A DNA stretch of 64,000 nt from Brevibacterium album DSM 18261 (GCF_000426445.1 NZ_AUFJ01000014.1:124001-188000); one strand, 5' to 3'; shown: positions 51,796 through 61,736, numbered from the stretch's first letter. Notes: generated by a model not told the origin, from the letters alone. Numbers and translations are program-made.

Positions 51796-52172
51796 GCCCC
51801 GCCGCCATCGCCGGCGCGGCCTTCAGCATGCTCGCAGGAGGCGAGACCCCCGTACCCCAGGAGGGCGCCTATCCGGATGCCGAGGTGGTGACGCCGGGGA
51901 CCCTCGGCTTCCTCGCGACGTTCTTCGTCGCGGTCGCAGTGGTCCTCCTCGCGCGCAACCTCATTGCGCGTCAGCGGCGGATGCGGGCCCGCGCCGGCGT
52001 GGTCCGCCACCACGCGATCCCGGTGGAGCGGGAGCCCCGCCGGCGCATCGCGGCCGAGTCGGAGGTCGGAGGCGCGGCCGGCGCCTCCGAGCCCGGGACT
52101 TCCGGTTCTGCGGAGGGCCCTGCGGAGGCAGCACCCGAGTCCGGGGCGAGCGGCGGTCCGCGCGCTCAGTAG
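51792..52172 (+). CDS. Small single-pass membrane protein downstream of mca
   Basis: A 126-residue protein, with an N-terminal 40 residues likely outside, one membrane helix (GTLGFLATFFVAVAVVLLARNLIA) and a cytoplasmic basic region (RQRRMRARAGVVRHHAI) followed by an acidic Gly/Ser/Ala tail. It corresponds in position to Rv1083. GTG 51792 overlaps the mca stop. The last seven bases overlap the convergent hemolysin III gene. Function unknown; coupling suggests a link to mycothiol metabolism or conjugate export. Confidence 0.75.
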   Translation: MSPAAIAGAAFSMLAGGETPVPQEGAYPDAEVVTPGTLGFLATFFVAVAVVLLARNLIARQRRMRARAGVVRHHAIPVEREPRRRIAAESEVGGAAGASEPGTSGSAEGPAEAAPESGASGGPRAQ

Positions 52173-52960
52173 TGGTGCGCGGCGGCGACGATGAGCGCGG
52201 CGAGGTGGCATCCGTAGCCGAGCACCGTGAGCGTGTGGAAGATCTCGTGGAAGCCGAACACCGCCGGCACCGGATCCGGCCGTTTGAGGCCGTAGACCAC
52301 AGCTCCGGCGATGTAGAGCGCACCGCCCGTCACCACGAGGATGCCCACCGGCAGGCTCTCGGTCCAGATGCCCGGCACATAGCCGACGCCGGCGAGGCCG
52401 ATCGCCACGTAGACGGGCACGAACAGCCAGCGCGGCGCCGTCGTCCACAGGAGGCGGAACGCAACTCCCAGCAGCGCGCCTGACCACATGACCGCCAGCA
52501 GCGTGAGCGCCTGCCGCGGAGGCAGGCAGAGGACCGCGAGCGGCGAATAGGTGCCGGCGATGATGAGGAAGATGTTCGCATGGTCGATGCGGCGCAGCAG
52601 GAGCTTCACGCGGGTGCGCCAGTGCCCGGCGTGGTAGACCGCGGAGGTGCCGAACAGCAGCATGCCCGTGATCGCGAAGACGGCCGCGGCCAGGCGCGAG
52701 GCGACGGTGGGCGAGATGATGACGAGCGCGAGACCGCCCAGGACCGCCAGAGGGAACGCCCCTGCATGGATCCAGCCGCGCCAGCTGGGCCGGATCTGAC
52801 CGGCGAGCCGGCTGAGCTCCGTGCGGAGTGCGGCGCGGCGCTGGGGACCGAGCGCACGCGGGGTGCGGGCGGGCGCCTCGGGCCGGGCGGCGGAGTCGTC
52901 GGGGCTGCCGCGCGAGGCCGTGGCCTCGTGGCGTCCGTCTGCTGCGATGAGGTGCTCCAT
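52166..52960 (-). CDS. Hemolysin III / TrhA family membrane protein
   Basis: A 264-residue seven-helix protein of the PAQR/HlyIII superfamily. Family motifs: RGWIHAGAFPLAVLGGLALV in helix 1, SAVYHAGHWRTRVKLLLRRIDHANIFLIIAGTY (split by the conserved Ser, His and Asp), and FGFHEIFHTLTVLGYGCHLAAL in the last helix with two histidines. These form the presumed metal site. Members tune membrane energetics or fluidity; haemolytic activity is not implied. ATG 52960 follows TACTAT by six bases. Matches Rv1085c. Confidence 0.93.
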   Translation of the reverse strand: MEHLIAADGRHEATASRGSPDDSAARPEAPARTPRALGPQRRAALRTELSRLAGQIRPSWRGWIHAGAFPLAVLGGLALVIISPTVASRLAAAVFAITGMLLFGTSAVYHAGHWRTRVKLLLRRIDHANIFLIIAGTYSPLAVLCLPPRQALTLLAVMWSGALLGVAFRLLWTTAPRWLFVPVYVAIGLAGVGYVPGIWTESLPVGILVVTGGALYIAGAVVYGLKRPDPVPAVFGFHEIFHTLTVLGYGCHLAALIVAAAHHY

Positions 52961-52966
52961 CCTCAG

Positions 52967-52972
52967 ATAGTA
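52967..52972 (-). promoter_or_regulatory. -10 hexamer TACTAT for hemolysin III gene (leaderless)
   Basis: On the minus strand TACTAT ends six bases before ATG 52960. On the opposite strand a consensus TTGACA (52995-53000) points towards uppS but lacks a good -10. Confidence 0.55.
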
Positions 52973-53045
52973 GAGTGAGGGCCTGAGAACGGCCTTGACA
53001 CACCGTCTCGGCCGACGACTCACGCACGTTCCAGGAGAACCCCAC

Positions 53046-53834
53046 ATGCAGCCCCAGCCGCCCAAATGGCTCTATCGGCTCTACAACCGGAGGATCGCGG
53101 CGGGGCTCGAGCCCACGGGCAGGCTGCCCCGGCACGTGGGGGTCATCACGGACGGCAACCGGCGCTGGGCGAGGGAGTTCGGGCAGACGACGGTGGACGG
53201 CCACCGCGCGGGAGCGCAGAAGATCCTCCAGTTCATCGGCTGGTGCGAGGAGCTGGGCATCGAGGTCGTGACCCTCTACGTCCTGTCGAAGGAGAACCTG
53301 CAGCGCAGCGCGGAGGAGGTCTCCGCCCTCGGCGGGATCATCGGGGACCTGGTCGACGACATCGCCGCCCGCGATGCGTGCGAGGTGCGCCTGGTGGGGG
53401 ATCTGGGCATGCTCCCGGAGGACCTGCGGGGCCGGCTCACGGCCGCCGCCGAGGCCTCGACGGCGGGGCCCGGTGGCGCCGGCGCGGCCCGGGTGAGGGT
53501 GAATGTGGCGGCCGGCTACGGCGGCCGGCAGGAGATCGTCAACGCTGTGCGCGAGCTGCTCACCGAGCGCGCCGAGGCCGGCGAGAGCCTGGAGCAGGCG
53601 ATCGAGGCCGTGACGGAGGAGGGCATCTCCGAGCACCTCTATACCAAGGGGCAGCCGGATCCGGACCTCATCATCCGCTCCTCCGGCGAGCAGCGCCTCT
53701 CGGGCTTCCTCATCTGGCAGAGCGCGTACACGGAGTTCTACTTCTGCGAGGTGTACTGGCCCGCGTTCCGGCGGACGGACTTCCTGCGGGCGCTGCGGGA
53801 CTACGCGGAGCGGGGCCGGCGCTACGGGAAGTAG
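53046..53834 (+). CDS. uppS: Isoprenyl transferase (cis-prenyl diphosphate synthase)
   Basis: A 262-residue cis-prenyltransferase. The catalytic Asp36 is in HVGVITDGNRRWARE; later motifs are LYVLSKENLQRSAEEV, VNVAAGYGGRQEIVNAVRE, and RSSGEQRLSGFLIWQSAYTEFYF with the conserved Arg, Ser and Glu near the C-terminus. Products feed polyprenyl carrier lipids for the wall. By position (next to hemolysin III) it matches Rv1086, which makes short Z,E-farnesyl diphosphate, so the chain length may be short; sequence alone does not settle it. AGGAGAA precedes ATG 53046. Confidence 0.92.
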   Translation: MQPQPPKWLYRLYNRRIAAGLEPTGRLPRHVGVITDGNRRWAREFGQTTVDGHRAGAQKILQFIGWCEELGIEVVTLYVLSKENLQRSAEEVSALGGIIGDLVDDIAARDACEVRLVGDLGMLPEDLRGRLTAAAEASTAGPGGAGAARVRVNVAAGYGGRQEIVNAVRELLTERAEAGESLEQAIEAVTEEGISEHLYTKGQPDPDLIIRSSGEQRLSGFLIWQSAYTEFYFCEVYWPAFRRTDFLRALRDYAERGRRYGK

Positions 53835-53836
53835 CG

Positions 53837-53909
53837 GTGTCTCAGTCTGCGCTGGTGTCTCGGTCTGCTTCGGTGCCGGGCTCGATTCTCGACGTGGATT
53901 GAGACGCGA
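53837..53909. repeat. Intergenic repeat family 2, copy A (degenerate)
   Basis: GTGTCTCAGTCTGC (53837-53850) and GTGTCTCGGTCTGC (53855-53868) are direct near-copies, followed by an inverted partial copy (TCTCGACGTGGATTGAGAC, ending near 53905). It shares TGTCTCAGTCTGCG and TCTCGACG with the element at 55461-55531. It lies after uppS in a 300-base gene-free gap. Confidence 0.65.
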
Positions 53910-53954
53910 ACGGGGCACCGCCTCGGCGGCGGGTTCAGTCCGCATTCACGCAAT

Positions 53955-54009
53955 CGTCACGTGACGCACTCCCGTTCCCCACGGTCGCAGGCCTGCCCGG
54001 GGCTAGCGT
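53955..54009 (+). promoter_or_regulatory. Palindrome and candidate -10 upstream of phoH
   Basis: CGTCACGTGACG (53955-53966) is a perfect palindrome. TAGCGT at 54004-54009 could be a -10 giving a leader of about 120 bases. No antitoxin-like small gene is evident in the remaining gap (54010-54134). Confidence 0.35.
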
Positions 54010-54134
54010 GAGAGGCGTCGGCAGGAAGCCGGCTCGGGTCCACACCTCAGCGGTGGGCAGCGCCTGAGTCGAAGACGGGGCGCACCCGACCGCGGCGTGC
54101 GGCCCCGATCCGATGACGCAAAGGGGAACTCCTG

Positions 54135-55433
54135 GTGCGCACATCCGTCACATACGTTCTCGACACCTCGGTGCTGCTCGCGGACCCTCGGGCGATGCTC
54201 AGATTCGCCGAGCACGAGGTGGTCATCCCGCTGGTCGTGGTCTCCGAACTGGAGGGCAAGCGGCACCACCCGGAGCTCGGCTTCACGGCGAGACGGGCGC
54301 TGGGCCTGCTCGACGAGATGCGGCAGGAGCACGGCCGGCTCGATGCCCCCGTGCCGGTGGGCGGCGAGGGCGGGACGGTCAGGGTCGAGCTCAACCACAT
54401 CGACGCCTCGGCGCTGCCCGTGGCCTTCGACCGGAGCGAGAACGACACCCGGATCATCGCGGTCGCGCGGAACCTGCAGGCCGAGGGCGCCCATGTCGTG
54501 GTGGTGACGAAGGACGTGCCGATGCGGGTGAAGGCCGCTGCGCTCGGGCTTGCGGCCGAGGAGTACCGGAACGAGCAGACGACGGACGCGGAGTACACCG
54601 GGATGTCCGCCCTGGACCTCGACGAGGAGGCGATGGAGCGGCTGTTCGAGGCCGGCCGGCTCGTGACGGAGAAGGCCGCCGCCGAGGTCGTGGGCAGCGG
54701 CCTGGTGCTCTCGGGTCCGCGCGGCTCGGCGCTGGGCCGGGTGACGGGTCCCCGTACGATCAAGCTGGTGCGCGGGGACCAGAACGTGTTCGGCGTGCAG
54801 GGGCGGTCTGCCGAGCAGCGCGTGGCGATCGACATCCTCAGCGATGAGAGCGTGGGGATCGTGAGCCTCGGCGGCAGGGCGGGCACGGGGAAGTCCGCGC
54901 TCGCGCTCATGGCGGGTCTGCAGGCGGTGCTCGAGGACCGGACGCACTCCTCGGTCAAGGTGTTCCGGCCGCTCTATGCGGTGGGCGGGCAGAACCTCGG
55001 CTACCTGCCCGGCAGCGAGGGCGAGAAGATGAATCCCTGGGCGGAGGCGGTGTTCGACACCCTGGGAGCGCTCGTGAGCCAGAACGTCATCGACGAGGTG
55101 CTGCACCGGGGCCTGCTGGAGGTGCTTCCGCTCACGCACATCCGCGGGCGCTCGCTGCACGATTCCTTCGTCATCGTCGACGAAGCGCAGTCGCTGGAGC
55201 GGGCGGTGCTGCTCACGGTGCTCTCCCGGCTGGGGGCGAACTCCCGGGTCGTGCTCACCCACGATGTGGCCCAGCGCGACAACCTGCGGGTGGGCCGGCA
55301 CGACGGGATCACTGCGGTGGTGGACCGGCTCAAGGGGCATCCGCTGTTCGCGCACGTGACGCTCATGCGCTCGGAGCGCTCCGCGATCGCGGCCCTCGTG
55401 ACCGAGGTGCTGGAGGAGTACGAGCTGGTGTGA
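54135..55433 (+). CDS. phoH: PhoH family protein with N-terminal PIN domain (PhoH2-like)
   Basis: A 432-residue fusion. The PIN domain (about 1-150) opens [16 protein letters not shown] with Asp10 and has acidic residues in [30 protein letters not shown] closes it. The PhoH ATPase follows, with Walker [14 protein letters not shown] and Walker [14 protein letters not shown]. PhoH2 proteins are sequence-selective RNases coupled to an RNA helicase. In mycobacteria an upstream overlapping antitoxin gene is reported; I see no clear counterpart here. GTG 54135 has AAGGGG upstream. Confidence 0.94.
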   Translation: MRTSVTYVLDTSVLLADPRAMLRFAEHEVVIPLVVVSELEGKRHHPELGFTARRALGLLDEMRQEHGRLDAPVPVGGEGGTVRVELNHIDASALPVAFDRSENDTRIIAVARNLQAEGAHVVVVTKDVPMRVKAAALGLAAEEYRNEQTTDAEYTGMSALDLDEEAMERLFEAGRLVTEKAAAEVVGSGLVLSGPRGSALGRVTGPRTIKLVRGDQNVFGVQGRSAEQRVAIDILSDESVGIVSLGGRAGTGKSALALMAGLQAVLEDRTHSSVKVFRPLYAVGGQNLGYLPGSEGEKMNPWAEAVFDTLGALVSQNVIDEVLHRGLLEVLPLTHIRGRSLHDSFVIVDEAQSLERAVLLTVLSRLGANSRVVLTHDVAQRDNLRVGRHDGITAVVDRLKGHPLFAHVTLMRSERSAIAALVTEVLEEYELV

Positions 55434-55460
55434 GGGTGCGTTCAGGCATCAGTTCCCGCT

Positions 55461-55531
55461 GATGTCTCAGTTCTTGCTCATGTCTCAGTCTGCGTCGAGA
55501 TCGTGCCGGATTCTCGACGCAGACTGAGACA
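55461..55531. repeat. Intergenic repeat family 2, copy B
   Basis: A 20-base arm at 55481-55500 (starting TGTCTCAGTCTGCG) pairs exactly with 55512-55531 around an 11-base loop. An extra degenerate unit (ATGTCTCAGTTC) precedes it at 55462. It sits between convergent phoH and fumC. Confidence 0.85.
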
Positions 55532-55598
55532 CGAGTGCGCAGAGCAGACGAGGGGCGCCGGAGCTCGCGGCTCCGGCGCCCCCGCGCGTGGGGTCAGA

Positions 55599-57002
55599 TC
55601 AGCGGTAGTCGCCGATCATCGTGGTGACATCGAGTGCCTTGTCCAGGTCGGCCTCGGTGATGGAGCCGTCCTCCACGAAGCCCAGCGCGATCGTGGCCTC
55701 CTTGACGGTCATCTTGTTCGCCACGGCGTGCTTGGCGATCTTCGCGGCCGACTCGTAGCCGATCACCTTGTTCAGCGGCGTGACGATCGAGGGGGAGGCC
55801 TCGGCGAGGAAGCGCGCCCGCTCCTCGTTGGCGGTGAGGCCGTCGACCATCTTCTCCGCCATGACGCGCGAGGTGTTGGCGAGCAGGCGGATGGACTCGA
55901 GCAGGTTCGCGGCCATGACCGGGATGCCCACGTTGAGCTCGAACGCGCCGTTCGTGGACGACAGAGACACCGTCGTGTCGTTGCCGATGACCTGTGCCGC
56001 CACCTGGATCGCGGCCTCGCAGATGACCGGGTTGACCTTGCCGGGCATGATCGAGGAGCCGGGCTGGAGATCGGGGATGTGCAGCTCGCCCAGACCGGTG
56101 TTGGGGCCCGAGCCCATCCAGCGCAGATCGTTGTTGATCTTCATGAAGCCGTAGGCGATCGTCCGCAGCTGGCCGGAGACCTCGACCAGGCCGTCGCGGT
56201 TGGCCTGCGCCTCGAAGTGGTTGCGCGCCTCGGTGATGGGCAGGCCGGTCTGCTCGGCGAGGAGCTCGATGACCCGCGCCGCGAAACCGGTCGGGGTGTT
56301 GATGCCCGTGCCCACGGCCGTGCCGCCGAGGGGCACCTCGGCCACCCGGGGGAGGGCGGCGTCGACGCGCTCGATGCCGTAGCGCACCTGTGCGGCGTAC
56401 CCGCCGAACTCCTGGCCGAGCGTGACCGGGGTGGCGTCCATGAGGTGGGTGCGGCCGGACTTCACGATGTCGGAGAACTCGGCGGCCTTGCGCTCCAGCG
56501 AGGACGCGAGGACCTCGAGGGCGGGCTTGAGGTCATTCACGAGCGCGTTCGCGACCGCGACGTGTACTGAGGTGGGGAACACGTCGTTGGAGGACTGCGA
56601 GGCGTTGACATGGTCGTTGGGGTGGACCTCGACCTCGGTGCCCTCGAGCTCGCGGTTGGCGAGCGTGGCGAGCACCTCATTGGTGTTCATGTTCGAGGAG
56701 GTGCCGGAGCCGGTCTGGAAGACGTCGATGGGGAAGTGCGCATCGACCTCGCCGGCGATGACGGTGTCGGCGGCCGAGGCGATGGCCTCGGCGCGCTGGG
56801 AATCCAGGACGCCGAGCTCGGCATTCGCACGTGCCGCGGCCTTCTTCACCTGGCCGAGGGCCGCGATGTGCTCGCGCTCCAGGGTCTTGCCGGAGATGGG
56901 GAAGTTCTCCACTGCGCGCTGGGTCTGCGCGCGGTAGAGCGCGTCGGCGGGAACCCTGACCTCGCCCATGGTGTCGTGCTCGATGCGGTATTCCTGAGTC
57001 AT
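55599..57002 (-). CDS. fumC: Class II fumarate hydratase
   Basis: A 467-residue fumarase, which hydrates fumarate to malate in the TCA cycle. Signature stretches are [39 protein letters not shown] and the catalytic-loop [12 protein letters not shown], plus [16 protein letters not shown]. Oxygen-stable and iron-independent by family. Length is standard. It is the last of a probable glpX-cynT-like-fumC run on the minus strand; only a weak GAAGAAGAGA ribosome binding site precedes ATG 57002. Confidence 0.97.
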   Translation of the reverse strand: MTQEYRIEHDTMGEVRVPADALYRAQTQRAVENFPISGKTLEREHIAALGQVKKAAARANAELGVLDSQRAEAIASAADTVIAGEVDAHFPIDVFQTGSGTSSNMNTNEVLATLANRELEGTEVEVHPNDHVNASQSSNDVFPTSVHVAVANALVNDLKPALEVLASSLERKAAEFSDIVKSGRTHLMDATPVTLGQEFGGYAAQVRYGIERVDAALPRVAEVPLGGTAVGTGINTPTGFAARVIELLAEQTGLPITEARNHFEAQANRDGLVEVSGQLRTIAYGFMKINNDLRWMGSGPNTGLGELHIPDLQPGSSIMPGKVNPVICEAAIQVAAQVIGNDTTVSLSSTNGAFELNVGIPVMAANLLESIRLLANTSRVMAEKMVDGLTANEERARFLAEASPSIVTPLNKVIGYESAAKIAKHAVANKMTVKEATIALGFVEDGSITEADLDKALDVTTMIGDYR

Positions 57003-57093
57003 TCTCTTCTTCGCTCCTGGTCGGTGGCGTTGGGGGACGGTGGGCGGGCACTCCGCGGCGGGGGTGCGCCGCCCGTGGACGGGGTAGAGCGGA

Positions 57094-57783
57094 TCAGCGG
57101 TCGCGGACGAGATCCACGGGGTTGCCGTTGTCGTTCACTGCGGCTCCCAGACGGGAGACGAGGTTCACGCGACCGTCCGCGAGGTGGTAGGTGAGACCCA
57201 CGATCTCGAGCGATCCGCGTCGAAGCGCCCGACGGATCAGCGTGGATCTGCGGGGCAGGCGCATGACGGTGTCGATGGTGTTCTGGACGACCGCTCCCTG
57301 CACGTCCGTGAACCCCTCTCCTCGTGCGTGGACGACCGACGGCAGGATGCGCGTGACCAGATCCTCGATGAAGCCGCCGGGGGTCTCGCCGGTGGTGTAG
57401 GAGTCGACGGCCGCGGTGACGGCGCCGCAGGAGTCATGGCCCAGCACCACGAGCAGGGGGGTGCCGAGGACCTCGACGCCGTACTCGAGGGTGCCGATCG
57501 AGGCGGAGTCGCTGACCTGGCCGGCAGTGCGGACCACGAACATGTCGCCGAGGCCCACGTCGAAGATCATCTCCGCGGCCACGCGCGAATCGGAGCAGCC
57601 GAAGAGGGAGACGAACGGCTCCTGCGTGTTCGCGAGCGCGGAACGGCGCGAGACGTCCTGGTTGGGGTGAGACGGGGTGCCGGCCACATAGCGCGCGTTG
57701 CCCTCCATGAGGGCCTCGTACGCCTCGCCCGGGGTGGTGAACCGCCGTGCCGGGGAGAGGGAGTCCGCTGCGCTGTCCGGCAT
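57094..57783 (-). CDS. Beta-class carbonic anhydrase
   Basis: A 229-residue beta carbonic anhydrase, which interconverts CO2 and bicarbonate. Zinc and catalytic residues: Cys63, Asp65 and Arg67 in GCSDSR, His116 and Cys119 in LGHDSCGA. Length and spacing are normal. The start overlaps the glpX stop by one base (TGATG), so translation is coupled. Together with the gamma-type homologue at 41800 this gives two carbonic anhydrase families in the window. Bicarbonate made here could serve biotin-dependent carboxylation. Confidence 0.95.
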   Translation of the reverse strand: MPDSAADSLSPARRFTTPGEAYEALMEGNARYVAGTPSHPNQDVSRRSALANTQEPFVSLFGCSDSRVAAEMIFDVGLGDMFVVRTAGQVSDSASIGTLEYGVEVLGTPLLVVLGHDSCGAVTAAVDSYTTGETPGGFIEDLVTRILPSVVHARGEGFTDVQGAVVQNTIDTVMRLPRRSTLIRRALRRGSLEIVGLTYHLADGRVNLVSRLGAAVNDNGNPVDLVRDR

Positions 57784-58922
57784 CAGACCAGACCTCGCAG
57801 GGCTGCCTCGCGTGCGGCCGCCTCATAGGAATGGGTCTTGTCGAGGCGATGCTCGGCGTAGACGTTGCGGACGGTGCCGGACTTCGAGCGCATGACGAGC
57901 GAGTGCGTGTGCACCCTGTCGCCCTCGTAGCGCACGCCGTCGAGCAGATCGCCGGAGCTGATGCCGGTCGCGACGAAGTAGGTGTTGTCGCCGCCCACCA
58001 GCTCGTCGGTCGTGAGGACCGCATCGACGTCGAGGCCCTGATCGATCGCGGCCTGCCGCTCCGCCTCGTCCTGCGGGTGGAGCCTGCCCTGGATGACGCC
58101 GCCGAGCGCCTTGATCGCGCACGCGGTGATGATCGCCTCCGGGGTGCCGCCGATGCCCAGCAGCAGGTCGATGCCGGTGCCGGGGCGCGCGGCGGCGATC
58201 GCGGCGGCGACATCGCCGTCCGTGATGAGCCGGATGCGGGCGCCGGCCTCCCTGACCTCGGCGATCGTCTTCTCGTGGCGCGGGCGGTCGAGGATGATGA
58301 CCGTGACGTTCGAGGGATCGGTCCCCTTCGCCTTGGCGACGCGGCGGATGTTCTCGGCGACGGGCAGGCGCAGGTCGACGGAGTCCGCCGCCTCCGGGCC
58401 GGCTGCGATCTTCTCCATGTAGAACACAGCCGAGGGATCGAGCATGGCGCCGGCCTCGGAGACGGCCATGACGGAGATCGCGCCGGGCATGCCGCGCGCC
58501 GTGAGGGTGGTGCCCTCGACCGGGTCGACCGCCACGTCGACGCGGGCACCGGAGCCGTCGCCCACGTGCTCGCCGTTGAACAGCATGGGAGCCTCGTCCT
58601 TCTCGCCCTCGCCGATCACGACAGTGCCGTTCATGCTCACGCTCGAGAGCACATTGCGCATCGCGGCGACTGCTGCGCCGTCGGCGGCGAGCTTGTCACC
58701 GCGGCCCACCCACGGGCCCGCGGCGATCGCAGCGGCCTCGGTCACGCGCACCAGTTCGAGGGCGAGATTGCGGTCGGGTTCCCCTTCGATCGTCCGCAGC
58801 CGCTGCGACCAGGAATCCGTGACCGCGACCGGAGGCGCGTCGGGGTCCGGACGACCGCCGCCGTGGTGCTGCTTGATTTCGGGCGCGTCCGTCGACGCGG
58901 AGCTCTCGGAGTTCTCAGGCAT
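57783..58922 (-). CDS. glpX: Class II fructose-1,6-bisphosphatase
   Basis: A 379-residue GlpX-type fructose bisphosphatase for gluconeogenesis. After a disordered 45-residue N-terminus, the metal and substrate motifs are [75 protein letters not shown] and [20 protein letters not shown] 58922 is seven bases after CACAAT; the intervening GAGGGGT could also act as a weak ribosome binding site. It matches Rv1099c beside fumarase. Confidence 0.96.
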   Translation of the reverse strand: MPENSESSASTDAPEIKQHHGGGRPDPDAPPVAVTDSWSQRLRTIEGEPDRNLALELVRVTEAAAIAAGPWVGRGDKLAADGAAVAAMRNVLSSVSMNGTVVIGEGEKDEAPMLFNGEHVGDGSGARVDVAVDPVEGTTLTARGMPGAISVMAVSEAGAMLDPSAVFYMEKIAAGPEAADSVDLRLPVAENIRRVAKAKGTDPSNVTVIILDRPRHEKTIAEVREAGARIRLITDGDVAAAIAAARPGTGIDLLLGIGGTPEAIITACAIKALGGVIQGRLHPQDEAERQAAIDQGLDVDAVLTTDELVGGDNTYFVATGISSGDLLDGVRYEGDRVHTHSLVMRSKSGTVRNVYAEHRLDKTHSYEAAAREAALRGLV

Positions 58923-58929
58923 ACCCCTC

Positions 58930-58935
58930 ATTGTG
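58930..58935 (-). promoter_or_regulatory. -10 hexamer CACAAT for glpX (leaderless)
   Basis: On the minus strand CACAAT ends seven bases before ATG 58922. The hexamer lies 190 bp from the divergent DUF4245 element. Confidence 0.5.
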
Positions 58936-59124
58936 CCACCTGGCCGGGACGTCCACGCCATACGCATCCGGTGCGCGTCTCGTCCGCGAGGCTGCGGCAG
59001 GGCGCTGGGGATCCCGCGACGGCGATCCGGGAGATGCTGCGGCGCTCCCGGTGCCCGCGGCGGCGTCGCCCAGGTGCCCGCGGTGCGGGCACCTGCGGAA
59101 TTGGAGACCGCGCGCGGGAGCGGC

Positions 59125-59130
59125 GACAAT
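59125..59130 (+). promoter_or_regulatory. -10 hexamer GACAAT for DUF4245 gene (leaderless)
   Basis: GACAAT ends six bases before GTG 59137, with GGACCC between. Confidence 0.5.
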
Positions 59131-59136
59131 GGACCC

Positions 59137-59838
59137 GTGACCGACCAGCCAGACGCACCGCGCACGCCCCTGCCCACCTCCACGGCGCGCTACGGGAGGC
59201 TCGACGGCTCCTCCGCGCCCCCGGAGCAGCCCGAGCTGTTCCCGGGCGAGCGTGCGCTCGCCCGGACGCGGGCGGGCTCGCGCGAGGAGATGCGCGTCAT
59301 CCGCCGCCACTACAACTGGGTGAACATGGTCATCGCCCTGCTGGCCTGCGGCGCCCTCGTGGCCGTCGCGCTCATGCTCGCGCCGCGGCCCGAGGGGGAT
59401 CCGACGCGCGAGGTCGACTACACACAGGTCGCACAGAGCGCGCAGCCGATGGCCGCCTTCCCGCTCGCGGTGCCGGACATCCCGGAGGGCTGGCACGCGA
59501 ATTCCGCGACGTTCGGCGAATCGGGGCCTGCCGCAGTGCCCACGTGGTACGTCTCCTGGGTCAATGAGGAGCAGGAGCGGTGGCTCTCGCTGCGCCAGGT
59601 GGCCGCCGATGCGCCCGAGTCCTGGAGCGCGGCGCACCTCGAGGAGTACGCCACCACGGGCGAGTCCGAGCTCGGGGGCGTGCAGTTCACGCGATACGAG
59701 CGCACGGGCGGCTCCGGTCATGCCCTGGTCGGCTCCGCCGAGGGGACGAACCTCCTCATCATGGGCAGCGCTCCGTGGGAGCAGGTCGAGGCGATCGCCG
59801 AGGAGGCCCTCACCAGCCAGGGCGACGCAGCGGGCTGA
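59137..59838 (+). CDS. DUF4245 domain-containing membrane protein
   Basis: A 233-residue protein. Cytoplasmic N-terminus of about 65 residues, one membrane helix ([20 protein letters not shown]), then an extracytoplasmic domain with [37 protein letters not shown] and [21 protein letters not shown], the DUF4245 pattern. It is divergent from glpX as Rv1100 is from Rv1099c. Function unknown. GTG 59137 is chosen from the six-base distance to GACAAT. Confidence 0.9.
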   Translation: MTDQPDAPRTPLPTSTARYGRLDGSSAPPEQPELFPGERALARTRAGSREEMRVIRRHYNWVNMVIALLACGALVAVALMLAPRPEGDPTREVDYTQVAQSAQPMAAFPLAVPDIPEGWHANSATFGESGPAAVPTWYVSWVNEEQERWLSLRQVAADAPESWSAAHLEEYATTGESELGGVQFTRYERTGGSGHALVGSAEGTNLLIMGSAPWEQVEAIAEEALTSQGDAAG

Positions 59839-59866
59839 GAGCGGAGCGCGCAGGAGGCCGGTGCGG

Positions 59867-60100
59867 TCAGTCCTCCGCGCTCTCCCGGGCCGCGCGCGCC
59901 TTCTCGAGGCGGTCCTTCGCACCTTCGAGCCACGCCTGGCAGCGGTCGGCAAGTGCCTCGCCCCGCTCCCAGAGCCGGAGTGAGTCCTCGAGGCTGAGAT
60001 TGCCCGCCTCCAGGGTGCGCACGGTGGTGACCAGCTCCTCGCGCGCCTGCTCGTAGCTGAGCTGTTCGACGGGCTGTGCGGTCTCGGGGGCTTCTGACAT
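59867..60100 (-). CDS. xseB: Exodeoxyribonuclease VII small subunit
   Basis: A 77-residue XseB. The core [41 protein letters not shown] spans the two helices that bind the C-terminus of XseA. Exonuclease VII degrades single-stranded DNA from both ends. ATG 60100 is preferred because GGAG lies eight bases upstream and the length fits the family; ATG 60130 would add ten residues with a poorer site. It follows xseA on the same strand by about 135 bases. Confidence 0.93.
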   Translation of the reverse strand: MSEAPETAQPVEQLSYEQAREELVTTVRTLEAGNLSLEDSLRLWERGEALADRCQAWLEGAKDRLEKARAARESAED

Positions 60101-60235
60101 GGCGGCGTCTCCGTTCTCCTGTGCGGTCATGGTTCTCGTGTGCGGTCAGGTGGCCGTCGCGCGGGCCGGAGGCCTCGGCCCGGCCGGTCCGGGCCGGCTC
60201 CTCGGATGGGGTGGCAGGACTGCGGCGCGGGAGCC

Positions 60236-61522
60236 TCAGCGCGCGGGTGCGGACTCCTCGACGGTGGCGCGGAGGCGGCCGGCGGCGACCCGGATCGTCA
60301 CGGCGTCCCCAGGTGCCACCTGCTCATGGCTGCGGACTGCCGTGCCGTCCTCCGTCTGCACCACCGCGTAGCCGCGGGCGAGCGTGTTGAGCGGAGACAG
60401 ACTGCGCACCTGTGTGCGGAGGTGCTCGATCTCCGCCGCCGCTCGGGTGACGAGACCGGACTGCGCCTGCCATGCGCGACCGCGCAGGGCTCCGACGTCC
60501 TGTTTCCGGCTCGTGAGCATCGTCTCCGGGTTCGCGAGGACAGGCCGGCCCCGCACGTCCGCCAGTGCGCGGGCCTCGGCGGTGAGCATGCGGTCGAGGA
60601 TCCCGTCGAGAGAGGCGCGGGCCTGCAGGATGCCCATCTGCTCCTCCGCGACGTCCGGCACGATCCGCTTGGCGGCGTCCGTGGGGGTCGAGGCCCGCAG
60701 ATCCGCGACCTCGTCGAGGAGCGGCCGGTCCGCCTCGTGCCCGATCGCGGAGACGACAGGGGTGGACGCGGCGTAGACGGCCCGCACCAGCGCCTCATTG
60801 GAGAAGGGGAGGAGGTCCTCGAGGCTGCCCCCGCCCCGGGCGATGACGATGAGGTCCACCTCGGGGTCCGCATCGAGGGTGCGGAGAGCCTCGATGACCT
60901 GGGGGACGGCCTGAGTGCCCTGCGTCGCGGCATTGCGGACGGCGAACTCGACCGCGGGCCAGCGCAGCGAGGCGTTCCTGATGACGTCCTTCTGCGCGTC
61001 CGAGTCATGTCCCGTGATGAGGCCGATGCGGTGGGGGAGGAAGGGCAGCCGCTGCTTGTGCGCGGGATCGAAGAGCCCCTCGGCGGCGAGCATCTGGCGC
61101 AGCTGCTCGAGGCGGGCCAGGAGTTCGCCGAGGCCCACGGCCCGGATGTCGTAGGCCTGCATCGTCAGCCGGCCCTTGGCCAGCCAGTAGTTGGCCTTGG
61201 CGCGAACGACCACACGGGAGCCCTCGGACAGCGGGGTGTCGAGGCGGTCGCGGACATTGCCCCAGATCTGCACGGGCAGGGAGATGTCCTCCGTCGTGTC
61301 GTGGAGGGTGAGGTAGCTGGCCTTGGCCCGGTTGCTGAGCTCGATCACCTGGCCCTCGACCCACACGGTGGACATGCGGTCGATATAGGCCTTCATCTTG
61401 TGGGCCAGGAGGCTGACGGGCCACGGGTTCTCCGGCGTGGTCTCCGCCGCCGTGGCCGCGAGCGGGGCCTGCTCGGGCTGCTCGCCGAGAGTGCCGGGGG
61501 TGCCGGTGATCCGTTCTGCCAT
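60236..61522 (-). CDS. xseA: Exodeoxyribonuclease VII large subunit
   Basis: A 428-residue XseA. N-terminal OB-fold region (WVEGQVIELSNRAKASYLTLHD), catalytic region LPHRIGLITGHDSDAQKDVIRNASLRWP, VDLIVIARGGGSLEDLLPFSNE and VVSAIGHEADRPLLDEVADLRASTPTDAA, then coiled coils and the C-terminal strand VVQTEDGTAVRSHEQVAPGD. GAGGAGG precedes ATG 61522. TAGGAT on the minus strand at 61574-61569 is a candidate -10. Confidence 0.95.
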   Translation of the reverse strand: MAERITGTPGTLGEQPEQAPLAATAAETTPENPWPVSLLAHKMKAYIDRMSTVWVEGQVIELSNRAKASYLTLHDTTEDISLPVQIWGNVRDRLDTPLSEGSRVVVRAKANYWLAKGRLTMQAYDIRAVGLGELLARLEQLRQMLAAEGLFDPAHKQRLPFLPHRIGLITGHDSDAQKDVIRNASLRWPAVEFAVRNAATQGTQAVPQVIEALRTLDADPEVDLIVIARGGGSLEDLLPFSNEALVRAVYAASTPVVSAIGHEADRPLLDEVADLRASTPTDAAKRIVPDVAEEQMGILQARASLDGILDRMLTAEARALADVRGRPVLANPETMLTSRKQDVGALRGRAWQAQSGLVTRAAAEIEHLRTQVRSLSPLNTLARGYAVVQTEDGTAVRSHEQVAPGDAVTIRVAAGRLRATVEESAPAR

Positions 61523-61568
61523 CTCGTCCTCCTCGCGGGTTCGCTGACGTCGGCCGAACTGGGTTCCG

Positions 61569-61574
61569 ATCCTA
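61569..61574 (-). promoter_or_regulatory. Candidate -10 TAGGAT for xseA-xseB
   Basis: On the minus strand TAGGAT lies 46 bases before ATG 61522. A -35 (TCGTCC, 17 bases further) is weak. Unlike many neighbours, this gene would have a normal leader with a ribosome binding site. Confidence 0.35.
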
Positions 61575-61723
61575 GACGAGAGCACGGACACGGACGATCG
61601 GGGAGTGCGTCCGGAGAGCCCCGGCCGCAGCTTCAGGGCTGCTGGGGGTGCCGTTCCGGGGCGCCGTGCCGACCTGTGCGGTCGCTGCGCGGCGCCGTCC
61701 AGGCCGCGCTGATGATGGATCCG

Positions 61724-61729
61724 TAGAAT
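61724..61729 (+). promoter_or_regulatory. -10 hexamer TAGAAT for ispH (leaderless)
   Basis: TAGAAT ends seven bases before ATG 61737. Confidence 0.55.
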
Positions 61730-61736
61730 CGGGGGC

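Noticed and set aside
52995..53000. Consensus TTGACA as the -35 of uppS
   Set aside because: No acceptable -10 lies 16-19 bases downstream, so the promoter is not called; the hexamer may be chance or part of the hemolysin III promoter zone.
54113..54847. A 244-codon plus-strand frame starting just before phoH, considered as the antitoxin reported upstream of mycobacterial phoH2
   Set aside because: It is the +1 shadow of phoH for almost its whole length, with Gly/Arg-rich composition. No independent small gene is visible between 53910 and 54134.
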